Shown piece by piece: positions 1 to 5,461 of a stretch of DNA of 5,804 nucleotides. Every line of letters begins with the position of its first letter. The first letter of the stretch is position 1. This stretch comes from Candidatus Bathyarchaeota archaeon RBG_13_60_20 (GTDB lineage Archaea; Thermoproteota; Bathyarchaeia; TCS64): positions 10,003-15,806 of the forward strand of contig MEZG01000016.1 of NCBI GenBank assembly GCA_001775965.1, in the 5' to 3' direction. Made by a program: the position numbers and the translations under genes. A model generated the notes under the pieces. The model worked only from the letters and a program-made list of their open reading frames with translations. It was not told where the DNA came from and searched no databases.

Positions 1-2
1 AC

Positions 3-647
3 GGCGCCGCGGACTGTTTAAAGTGCCACGACCAGCACACGTCCGAGCTCACCTTCGAGACCCCGACGGGCACGTGCGGCCAGTGCCACGACACCCACGT
101 CGAACAGGTGCAGGGCACCCTACACGGGGAGGAAGGCGTGGAGTGCTCGGACTGCCACATGATCCAGAGACCGGCGGACTTCATCAACGGCACGCCCGCG
201 AAGACCGGCCACAGCTTCAGCCTCAGCGACCAGGAGCTGGACTGCCAGAGCTGCCACGACAGGCCTCTTTCTAAGCACGACGCGCTGGGTGAGATGTCCT
301 ATGCGTGCCTGTCGTGCCACGGAGACATCCACGAGCTGAAGCTTGAGCTGGTGAACAGGGGCGTGTACCCCCTGGACAACTCCGTGCCCCTGTGCGCCCA
401 GTGCCACAACGAGAGGTACACGGCCTGGAAGCAGGGGACCCACGGCAGCTTTGACGACCCCGAGGCCCAGTGTGCGGAGTGCCATGACCCCCATGACCCG
501 GTGATAAGCGGCTTTGCCACGCTCCCTTCGATACCGCAGAGGGAGGAGGCTGAGCCGACCCCCATCATACCGTTGATAATGGTGATCGTCGTGGCCGAGG
601 TACTAGTGTTCGCGGTTTACATTCTGAGGAGGCAGTCAAGTGTCTAA
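3..647 (+). CDS. Membrane-anchored multiheme cytochrome c, 5'-truncated
   Basis: The reading frame is open to the left edge, so the N-terminus and any signal peptide are missing; 214 residues remain. Seven CxxCH c-type heme sites are visible: CLKCH, CGQCH, CSDCH, CQSCH, CLSCH, CAQCH and CAECH, with the first codons at 15, 75, 144, 243, 306, 393 and 471. Extra histidines (for example in HGEEGV before CSDCHM, in TGHSF, and in WKQGTHG) are candidate distal ligands. The HGxxGVxCxDCHM stretch resembles the NrfA/octaheme cytochrome superfamily, but such motifs are widely shared and no catalytic site can be named. A single membrane helix (codons about 561-626) followed by RRQSSV suggests a C-terminal anchor with the hemes outside the cytoplasm. 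The stop overlaps the start of the FeS subunit gene by 8 bases, so the two are cotranscribed. Inferred role: electron-transfer or catalytic heme subunit of the NrfD-type complex encoded downstream. Total heme number is unknown. Confidence 0.93.
   Translation, partial: GAADCLKCHDQHTSELTFETPTGTCGQCHDTHVEQVQGTLHGEEGVECSDCHMIQRPADFINGTPAKTGHSFSLSDQELDCQSCHDRPLSKHDALGEMSYACLSCHGDIHELKLELVNRGVYPLDNSVPLCAQCHNERYTAWKQGTHGSFDDPEAQCAECHDPHDPVISGFATLPSIPQREEAEPTPIIPLIMVIVVAEVLVFAVYILRRQSSV
625..632 (+). promoter_or_regulatory. Ribosome binding site for the FeS subunit
   Basis: TGAGGAGG lies 7 bases before the GTG at 640, inside the end of the cytochrome gene. It supports the GTG as the true start, and this start places the twin-arginine motif at residues 5-11. 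Confidence 0.7.
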
Positions 648-1515
648 TTCAAGCAGAAGAGACTTCTTCAAGAAGGCAGGCGCCGCAGGCATCTTCATCG
701 CCCTTAGCAACGTGGCGACCAAGATGAGGAACGTGAGCACCCCCATAATACGGAACATCGTGGGCACGGTGTATCCTAAGGCCGTCAAGGGCGCCAGCTT
801 CGGGATGATGATCGACGTCGGGGCATGCATAGGCTGCAGGCGGTGCCTACACGCGTGCAAGCTGGAGAACAACGTGCCCGACGCGCCCGGGAACATGCAC
901 TGGATAGACCTCTTCGAGATGGAAAACCGTAGCCCCGTGACGGAGGTCGAGAACATACCCCCCGTGGGGGCCGTCATCGACTACACGGATTCACCTAAGC
1001 CCGACCACTGGTACTTCACCTTCAACTGCTTCCACTGCGATAACCCGCCCTGCACGAAGGTCTGCCCCACGGGGGCAACGTACAAGGATGAGGACGGCCT
1101 GGTGCTTATCAACTACGACATATGCATCGGATGCAGGTACTGCATGGCGGCGTGCCCGTACAACGCAAGGCGCTTCAACTGGTGGAACCCGGAGCTGCCC
1201 CCCAGCAGGGTCAACCCCATCGACGGCTCGGTGGAGCCGCTCAACGAGGCCGTGCCCCTTAGGGTGAGGGGCGTGAACGAGAAATGCACCTTCTGCGTCC
1301 ACAGAATAAGGAACGGTAACCCGGTGCCCAGGTGCGTGGAGGTCTGCCCGGTCAGGGCAAGGCACTTCGGCGACTTCAACGACCCCAACAGCGAGGTGTC
1401 CAGGCTGCTCAAGACCGAGAGGACCCTCAGGATCAGGGAGAACCTGGGGACAAGCCCCAAGCTCTACTACTTCACGCGCGGGGTCAAGTGGTCCAAGGAC
1501 GGTGAGAAGCTGTGA
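640..1515 (+). CDS. Tat-exported four-cluster ferredoxin-like subunit (DmsB/NrfC/PsrB/DsrO type)
   Basis: This 291-residue protein should carry electrons between the heme subunit and the NrfD membrane subunit. Residues 5-11 (SRRDFFK) are a good twin-arginine motif followed by a short hydrophobic stretch (about 13-26), so the folded protein is expected on the outer face of the membrane. Four cysteine groups are intact: C63/C66/C69/C73, C130/C133/C138/C142, C162/C165/C168/C172 and C216/C219/C232/C236. These give the 16 cysteines for four [4Fe-4S] clusters, as in the NrfC/DmsB/PsrB/HybA/DsrO family. The GDFNDPNSEVSRLL segment (244-257) is also typical of that family. The start is GTG with a strong ribosome site, overlapping the cytochrome gene; the end overlaps the NrfD gene by 4 bases (GTGA). 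The family assignment is firm; which named complex it belongs to is not. Confidence 0.96.
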   Translation: MSNSSRRDFFKKAGAAGIFIALSNVATKMRNVSTPIIRNIVGTVYPKAVKGASFGMMIDVGACIGCRRCLHACKLENNVPDAPGNMHWIDLFEMENRSPVTEVENIPPVGAVIDYTDSPKPDHWYFTFNCFHCDNPPCTKVCPTGATYKDEDGLVLINYDICIGCRYCMAACPYNARRFNWWNPELPPSRVNPIDGSVEPLNEAVPLRVRGVNEKCTFCVHRIRNGNPVPRCVEVCPVRARHFGDFNDPNSEVSRLLKTERTLRIRENLGTSPKLYYFTRGVKWSKDGEKL

Positions 1516-2777
1516 CAGACAACGTGGACAGGATGCTGAGGCCCCTGATGCACACCTCGAGGGAGTTCTATCCCTTCGTCGCCATTCTCGGGCTGGTGTT
1601 CGTCGTATCGGTGTACGCGTACCAGCAGCAGCTGGTGTATGGGATGGGGGTCACCGGCCTCAACGATGTGACCATCTGGGGCGTCTACATAGCCAACTTC
1701 ATCTTCTTCATAGGGATAAGCCACGCGGGCATAGCCGTATCAGCAGCCGTCAGGCTCCTGAACGCCCACAGGTACAAGCCCATCGCCAGAATCGCCGAGC
1801 TGCTCACCATCGTCAGCCTGATAATGGCCGGCATGAGCATCGTGATAGACCTAGGCAGGCCCGACAGGGCCATGCTGCTCATACTGGAATACGCCAACCG
1901 TTTCATGTACTCCCCCCTGGTCTGGGACATCACCGCCGTCGCTACGTACCTCGTCCTCAGCACCACGTACCTGTACCTGCCCATGCGCAGGGACATCAAG
2001 GTGGCTATGGAGAGGTCCACGGGGTGGAGGGCGAGGCTGTTCAAGTACATGCTGCCTCTCTACGAGGAGGGGGAGGAGGCGACCATCGACAGGCTCTCCT
2101 TCTGGCTGGCCGTCACCATACTACCCGTGATGGTCATGGTTCACACCACGGTGGCGTGGATATTCAGCCTGCTGAGCTCCAGGCCCCTCTGGTTCAACGC
2201 GTTCGCCGGGCCCTACTACATAGTCGCGGCCGTCGCCTCGGGGATCGCGTCCGTGATGGTAATAGCGGCCGTCGTGAGGAAGATTTACCACTGGGAGGAC
2301 ATTATCAAGCCCGATCTCTTCAGGGGGCTCAGCAACTTCACGGCCATGACGACCCTCGTCTACCTGTACATGATGATGGCCGAGCAGTTGGCGGCCCTCT
2401 TCGCAGGGCCGTCGGGGGAGGTCTTCGTCTCGGAGGAGTGGCTCTTCGGCAGCTTCGCGGCCCTCTTCTGGCTCATGACGACACTCGGCCTGGTCATCCC
2501 GTTCCTCTATATGCTCGTGCAGGCCTTCAGAAAGGACTACGTCAACATTGAGTGGACGGCCGCGATGTCCCTCATGCTGGTGATCGCCTTCTGGTTCAAG
2601 AGGTACATGATAATCGTTCCGACCCTCTCGATAGGAGTGCAGCAGGTGGGAATATACTCGCCCACGTGGACCGAGATAGCCATACTGCTGGGCTCCTTCG
2701 CGTTGCCGCTGCTACTGTACACGGTCCTGACGAAGGTTGTCCCACTCATGGAGCTGGAGGTAGAGCACGATGCATGA
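1512..2777 (+). CDS. NrfD/PsrC-family integral membrane subunit (quinone-interacting)
   Basis: The 421-residue protein is very hydrophobic, with roughly eight to ten membrane helices. NrfD/PsrC proteins hold the quinone site and anchor an FeS partner to the membrane. Visible family-like signatures are WGVYIANFIFFIGISHAG (56-73), AE at 95-96, DLGRP (113-117), SPLVWD (134-139), HTTVAWIFS (211-219) and YSPTWTE (382-388). The HAG segment, the following RxAE and the late PTWTE look more like the ActC/ActF subunits of alternative complex III than like short NrfD proteins; this is a pattern judgement, not an alignment. No heme b or cofactor motif is evident, as expected for the family. The GTG start shares four bases with the preceding stop, and GGTGAG (1501-1506) is a plausible ribosome site. 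Inferred role: quinol oxidation or quinone reduction coupled to the FeS/heme subunits. Whether it pumps protons cannot be told. Confidence 0.95.
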   Translation: MTDNVDRMLRPLMHTSREFYPFVAILGLVFVVSVYAYQQQLVYGMGVTGLNDVTIWGVYIANFIFFIGISHAGIAVSAAVRLLNAHRYKPIARIAELLTIVSLIMAGMSIVIDLGRPDRAMLLILEYANRFMYSPLVWDITAVATYLVLSTTYLYLPMRRDIKVAMERSTGWRARLFKYMLPLYEEGEEATIDRLSFWLAVTILPVMVMVHTTVAWIFSLLSSRPLWFNAFAGPYYIVAAVASGIASVMVIAAVVRKIYHWEDIIKPDLFRGLSNFTAMTTLVYLYMMMAEQLAALFAGPSGEVFVSEEWLFGSFAALFWLMTTLGLVIPFLYMLVQAFRKDYVNIEWTAAMSLMLVIAFWFKRYMIIVPTLSIGVQQVGIYSPTWTEIAILLGSFALPLLLYTVLTKVVPLMELEVEHDA

Positions 2778-3039
2778 GATGTTGGTGTACCTGGCGCTGG
2801 CGGCCCAGAGCGTGGCGTCAGCCATGGAGAGCACGGTGAACCCCCTGGGGAGGCCCCTGGGGCTCATCGTGGTGGGCATCATCGAGGCCCCGGTCGTGGT
2901 CCTCTTGCTGGCTGCGCTCATAGGGAAGCCCAGGTCCCCCAAGATTACGGGCCTCTTCCTGGGGTGGGTCTTCGTGATGTTCGGCGCCTTCATAGGGGCC
3001 GTGTTCTTCCTGAGCTACCTGCTGGGCATCTTCTACTAA
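2770..3039 (+). CDS. Small two-to-three-helix membrane protein, last gene of the redox operon
   Basis: An 89-residue hydrophobic protein that I do not recognise. It has two clear membrane segments (about 29-51, GLIVVGIIEAPVVVLLLAAL; and about 59-88, GLFLGWVFVMFGAFIGAVFF), joined by a short basic loop (GKPRSPK). A weaker hydrophobic N-terminus (5-20) precedes them. It contains no cysteine and no heme or FeS motif. The ATG at 2770 overlaps the NrfD gene by 8 bases, and TGGAGGT (2755-2761) sits 8 bases upstream, so translation is likely coupled. A glutamate (in GIIEAP) lies inside the first strong helix. Its position makes an accessory or assembly subunit of the NrfD complex the best guess. It is too short to be the DUF3341-type ActD of alternative complex III. 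Confidence 0.85.
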   Translation: MHEMLVYLALAAQSVASAMESTVNPLGRPLGLIVVGIIEAPVVVLLLAALIGKPRSPKITGLFLGWVFVMFGAFIGAVFFLSYLLGIFY

Positions 3040-3055
3040 CCTTGGAGGCCGGAGA

Positions 3056-3076
3056 CCCGTCCTTTTCTTAAACGGG
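3056..3076 (+). terminator. Possible end of the redox operon: T-rich tract in a small hairpin
   Basis: CCTTTTCTT (3061-3069) begins about 20 bases after the last stop codon and matches the T-rich signals used for archaeal termination. It sits in the loop of a 5-bp inverted repeat, CCCGT (3056-3060) with ACGGG (3072-3076). The T-run is short, so confidence is limited. Confidence 0.4.
3065..3075 (+). repeat. TTCTTAAACGG direct repeat, copy 1
   Basis: Exact 11-base match to 3110-3120, 45 bases apart start to start. It could be a pair of TATA-like boxes (CTTAAA), protein sites, or part of termination structures; no function can be assigned. Confidence 0.6.
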
Positions 3077-3109
3077 CTGAACAACGTGCGTCGTCCCTCC
3101 TGTGAAGGC

Positions 3110-3120
3110 TTCTTAAACGG
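3110..3120 (+). repeat. TTCTTAAACGG direct repeat, copy 2
   Basis: Second exact copy. It lies in the loop of a 4-bp inverted repeat, GGCT (3107-3110) with AGCC (3121-3124), as copy 1 overlaps the loop and arm of another hairpin. A related TTCTTGAAACGG occurs at 4197-4208. Confidence 0.6.
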
Positions 3121-3162
3121 AGCCCATAGACAGGAGATGAGCCCCACATGCTGTCCTAGGAG

Positions 3163-4080
3163 CTACAGCGGGCCCCTGTACTCTCTGACAGCCGGGCACC
3201 CCATGCACTCGTTGGTTCTGTAGTTGACGCAGTCGACGCAGGCCCTGCCGCATGGCGTCGTGGAACTCTTCTCTACGAAGAGGGGCAGGTTGAAGGAGGC
3301 TGGGACCTGAGGAGGCCCGGAGTGGAATATGTCGACCAGGCTGACGCCCGAGAAGTGGCGGAACGACTCGATGGTGGACTTGAGGGTGATCTGATCTTCG
3401 CCGTATAGGAACACCATCATGTTAACCTTCTCGGATGGCTCAAGGATCATGAGTATGCGTGGACACCTTGCCAGGCTTCTGACAAGCTCCTTTCTCTGAT
3501 CCATGAGCTTGCACTCCAGCGCGATGCAGGCCGTGGGGAACCCTAGCTCCCGTATGTTCAAGCCGGCCTTGATGTGGAGCACGTTCTGCTTCACCAACCG
3601 GTCAATCATGCTCGTGACGGTGGGCCGGGAGAAGCCCGTTTCCTTGGCTATCTGCGTCACGGTCTTCCTCGCGTCCTCACCCAAGGCGTGGACCAAGCGA
3701 AGGTCCCTCTCGCCTAGGACGGGCGGGGCCTTGTTGAAGTCGTTGTGGACCACGCCATGCGCGCGGGCCGCCCTGAGGTAGTCCTCTAACCTGAATTCAT
3801 CCTTCTCCTCGTACTCTAACCCCAGCTTAGAGAATAGCAGCGCGACAACCAGCTTCTCGATCTTTGAGGCGTTGACGCCGAAGAGCTTCTTGAGCTCGGA
3901 CGAGAAAATGTCGAGGTTCTGCCCTATCTCCTTTTCCTGGATCTTGTGGTTCATCTGCAGGTATGATAGAAAGGATTTCAGAGAGGAGGCATCCAGAAGA
4001 ATCGTGAAGCTCTCGTTTATGGACTCCGAGAGAAGGCTTTCGAAAGACCTCTTCTGCTTCAGGGCTCCCCGGCTGCTCAT
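3163..4080 (-). CDS. Three-part archaeal transcription regulator: NitrOD5-like domain, Lrp/AsnC-type winged helix, cysteine-cluster tail
   Basis: This 305-residue protein begins with a helical domain (about 13-102) whose pattern, including FSSELKKLFGVNASKIEKLV (59-78), resembles the NitrOD5 output/sensor domain of archaeal proteins. Residues 122-180 form an AsnC-style winged helix; the recognition region is TVTQIAKETGFSRPTVTSMI (140-159). Residues 181-270 have the alternating pattern of an Lrp/RAM-like effector domain (TACIALECK onwards). The tail carries C277, C281, C284, C292 and C295 (C-x3-C-x2-C-x7-C-x2-CP), a likely metal or Fe-S site. The family role is DNA-binding control of transcription; the inferred signal is redox state, oxygen, NO or iron. 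The ATG start has GGAG (4094-4091) 10 bases upstream and an AT-rich promoter. The gene is monocistronic and converges on the redox operon. Targets are unknown; palindromes before the gene hint at self-control. Confidence 0.88.
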   Translation of the reverse strand: MSSRGALKQKRSFESLLSESINESFTILLDASSLKSFLSYLQMNHKIQEKEIGQNLDIFSSELKKLFGVNASKIEKLVVALLFSKLGLEYEEKDEFRLEDYLRAARAHGVVHNDFNKAPPVLGERDLRLVHALGEDARKTVTQIAKETGFSRPTVTSMIDRLVKQNVLHIKAGLNIRELGFPTACIALECKLMDQRKELVRSLARCPRILMILEPSEKVNMMVFLYGEDQITLKSTIESFRHFSGVSLVDIFHSGPPQVPASFNLPLFVEKSSTTPCGRACVDCVNYRTNECMGCPAVREYRGPL

Positions 4081-4092
4081 AGCCTATACACT

Positions 4093-4107
4093 CCATTATT
4101 TCAATGG
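4093..4107. promoter_or_regulatory. Inverted repeat CCATT-n5-AATGG, candidate operator
   Basis: Perfect 5-bp arms with a 5-base spacer lie between the likely TATA box and the start codon of the regulator gene, where a bound protein would block transcription. It could equally be chance in an AT-rich region. Confidence 0.35.
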
Positions 4108-4112
4108 TATCT

Positions 4113-4128
4113 ATTATTTTAATAATTT
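4113..4128 (-). promoter_or_regulatory. AT-rich TATA-like promoter of the regulator gene, with palindrome
   Basis: On the minus strand this reads AAATTATTAAAATAAT, an evident archaeal TATA-type element centred about 40 bases before the ATG, implying a short leader of roughly 10-15 bases. The part 4113-4126 is also an inverted repeat, ATTATT-TT-AATAAT. Confidence 0.55.
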
Positions 4129-4156
4129 GTTAAGCGCACCCCGTGTATTCCTATCT

Positions 4157-4168
4157 AAATGAAAAGAA
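4157..4168 (-). terminator. T-rich tract, possible terminator of the 174-residue gene
   Basis: The minus strand reads TTCTTTTCATTT about 60 bases after the stop codon of the upstream minus-strand gene and before the regulator promoter. The position suits archaeal T-rich termination. The tract is interrupted, so support is modest. Confidence 0.35.
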
Positions 4169-4193
4169 TCAGTGTGTTTACATTATGGAAAAG

Positions 4194-4205
4194 GTTTCTT
4201 GAAAC
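4194..4205. repeat. Perfect palindrome GTTTC-TT-GAAAC
   Basis: Six-nucleotide-spaced arms of 5 bp around a 2-base centre lie just after the stop codon of the 174-residue gene. On the minus strand it is followed by CCTTTTCC, so it may be part of a terminator. It may also be a protein site. Confidence 0.4.
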
Positions 4206-4227
4206 GGGGTGTGGGATAAGCTGGGTG

Positions 4228-4752
4228 TCATTTCTCGATCTTGGCGATCTTGTTAAGCTCATTCATCCTCTTCTCGTACTCCTCAGGCGAGACCAGGTCG
4301 ATCTGGGTTGTGACGCCGTCCTCGTCGTACACCGAGGGGTATATGTAGATGCGCTTCAAGGGGTTCTCCTTCGCAAGGCATGAACTTATGAAGAGGGCTA
4401 TGGGGCACGGCATATCTATGCCCTTTATGGTGCTGTGTACGCCCTCGTTGCCTCCCGCGAACATGCACTTCCCGATGTCCAGCATGTAACTGTCGCCATT
4501 CTTCACGAGCTCAAGGTTCTGGTAGATGCCGGTGCTCTCCAACTGAGCAATGATCTCCGGGACACTCTTGTCCTCAAGGAAGTTGAAGTAAGCCTTCAGC
4601 ATCTCGTCGATGCCTTTAATTGACAGCTCGCAGATCGCGAATAACCCCTTTTCCTTCCGTAGGGCCTGTAGCACGCCGAAGTATGTGCTGTGCAGCATGC
4701 AGGCCATGTTTCTCATCTGTTTTATTTGCTCGTCTTCAGACAGTCGGCTCAC
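4228..4752 (-). CDS. Uncharacterised Cys/His-containing protein, possibly a V4R/MetOD-like ligand-binding fold
   Basis: A 174-residue soluble protein with no membrane segment or signal peptide. The N-terminal half is mostly helical (about 6-72). The second half has strand-like segments around DSYMLDIGKCMFAGG (87-101) and MPCPIALFIS (114-123). C96, H106 and C116 are spaced as possible metal or ligand residues; other cysteines are C18, C41 and C125. The plan of a helical first part followed by a small alpha/beta part with C-x-F-A and CP motifs recalls V4R and methanogen-output (MetOD1) domains, but I cannot confirm this by eye. The GTG at 4752 lacks a purine-rich ribosome site. A TATA-like box about 31 bases upstream suggests a nearly leaderless mRNA. 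It is transcribed alone, with the regulator gene 147 bases downstream on the same strand. A small-molecule or metal sensor is a guess only. Confidence 0.8.
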   Translation of the reverse strand: MSRLSEDEQIKQMRNMACMLHSTYFGVLQALRKEKGLFAICELSIKGIDEMLKAYFNFLEDKSVPEIIAQLESTGIYQNLELVKNGDSYMLDIGKCMFAGGNEGVHSTIKGIDMPCPIALFISSCLAKENPLKRIYIYPSVYDEDGVTTQIDLVSPEEYEKRMNELNKIAKIEK

Positions 4753-4779
4753 CAGTAGGGATACGATAATGTTACCACG

Positions 4780-4790
4780 TTAAAAACCTC
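4780..4790 (-). promoter_or_regulatory. TATA-like promoter of the 174-residue gene
   Basis: The minus strand reads GAGGTTTTTAA, centred about 31 bases before the GTG start. With the usual archaeal TATA-to-start distance, transcription would begin only a few bases before the GTG, which fits the missing ribosome site. Confidence 0.5.
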
Positions 4791-4827
4791 TTGCCAGTAA
4801 AAGTAAGGGTTCGATTCGCGGTGGATT

Positions 4828-4867
4828 AAAAAAAATGGTGGAGGCGCCCCGGGCCTAGGCCTGCGCC
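4828..4867 (-). terminator. Hairpin plus T8 terminator of the ABC/DUF2318 operon
   Basis: On the minus strand a GC-rich inverted repeat, GGCGC (4867-4863) with GCGCC (4847-4843), spans the TAG stop codon. It encloses the palindrome GGCCTAGGCC (4852-4861). About 7 bases later comes a run of eight T (4835-4828). The T8 run alone is a good archaeal terminator; the hairpin makes it look like an intrinsic one. Confidence 0.65.
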
Positions 4868-5451
4868 TTCAGGCCCGTCGGTGCGATGCTGATCTCGACC
4901 ACGTCGGAGGTGGAGGCCGCCAGGGCAGGCGGCGGGTATCTTGTGCACCCGCCTGAGACCCCCTGCAGCGTCTCTATGTTCCAACGGGTCCCGCAGGCGT
5001 CGCACTGGAGGTACTTCCTCTCTACGACGTGGAAGCTGAATGAGCCGCAGGGCTCGCAGACCCTTATGCCTGTGAGGACCTTGCCCTTCGGGGTGGATAT
5101 GATGATCAGTGGCAGGTACTCCCCCTCCCCATACAGGGACAGGGGTATCGTTCTCCCCTGATACACAAGCTCCTCCGTCGGCTCCTTCAGCTTCACGTCG
5201 ATGAACACCAGCCTGTTCTCCTCGATGAACTGCTTTGGCACCGTCACCCTCCCGCCGTCCGTGGAAACCGCGGGGTCAGGGTAGAACACGCCCTCGACCA
5301 GCCCCGGGTATCCGCCCGCGCCATCGCCTATCTGCGTGATGGCCCAGTACCCGACGAGGCCGATGAGCAACGCGGCGAGTATCAGGGTGTTCCTGTTGGC
5401 GCCGGTCCGACTCTTCTTCACGTTCCTGTCTTCTTGTTTCCTCTTTGTCAT
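4855..5451 (-). CDS. Membrane-anchored DUF2318/FtrD-like cysteine (Fe-S or metal-binding) protein
   Basis: A 198-residue protein with a basic N-terminus, one membrane helix (about 21-41) and a large outer domain. The C-terminal part holds C132-EP-C135, C150-DA-C153-G and GGC169 followed by a proline-rich stretch. This C-x2-C ... C-x2-C-G ... GGC layout is that of DUF2318 (FtrD-like, described as an Fe-S membrane protein). In bacteria this family occurs in iron-uptake loci, either fused to or beside Ftr1 permeases and ABC transporters (Fet/Ftr type). Here it directly follows an ABC ATPase gene with a 10-base gap and a clear ribosome site (AGAGGAGA, 5461-5454, upstream of the ATG), so it is cotranscribed. 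Inferred role: redox or metal-handling partner of the transporter outside the membrane. Whether it binds a cluster or free metal is unknown. No Ftr1 or P19 gene is visible. Confidence 0.88.
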   Translation of the reverse strand: MTKRKQEDRNVKKSRTGANRNTLILAALLIGLVGYWAITQIGDGAGGYPGLVEGVFYPDPAVSTDGGRVTVPKQFIEENRLVFIDVKLKEPTEELVYQGRTIPLSLYGEGEYLPLIIISTPKGKVLTGIRVCEPCGSFSFHVVERKYLQCDACGTRWNIETLQGVSGGCTRYPPPALAASTSDVVEISIAPTGLKAQA

Positions 5452-5461
5452 TGTATCTCCT

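Larger units (their letters stand above)
3040..3162. other. Convergent intergenic region with a repeated 11-mer
   Basis: A 123-base gap between the end of the plus-strand operon and the end of the minus-strand regulator gene. No credible gene is seen. It holds a T-rich tract, two weak hairpins and two exact copies of TTCTTAAACGG, described separately. Confidence 0.7.

Noticed and set aside
120..494. Long antisense frame across the cytochrome gene
   Set aside because: It mirrors the codon pattern of the heme protein, and it has no motif of its own. The CxxCH series proves the plus-strand frame.
1502..2551. Long second reading frame (349 codons) within the NrfD gene
   Set aside because: Its translation is rich in Arg, His and Gly with no domain, as expected for a shifted frame of a GC-rich gene. 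The overlapping frame has clear NrfD motifs.
3137..3220. Short plus-strand reading frame after GGAG in the convergent gap
   Set aside because: The purine run is too close to the ATG, the frame runs antisense into the regulator gene and gives a very short peptide without recognisable features.
4805..4821. GGTTCGATTC resembles the T-loop of a tRNA
   Set aside because: The flanking bases AAGGG and CGCGG do not form a T-stem, and no acceptor stem or anticodon arm is visible around it. It also lies upstream of a gene on the other strand, so it is probably chance or at most a remnant.
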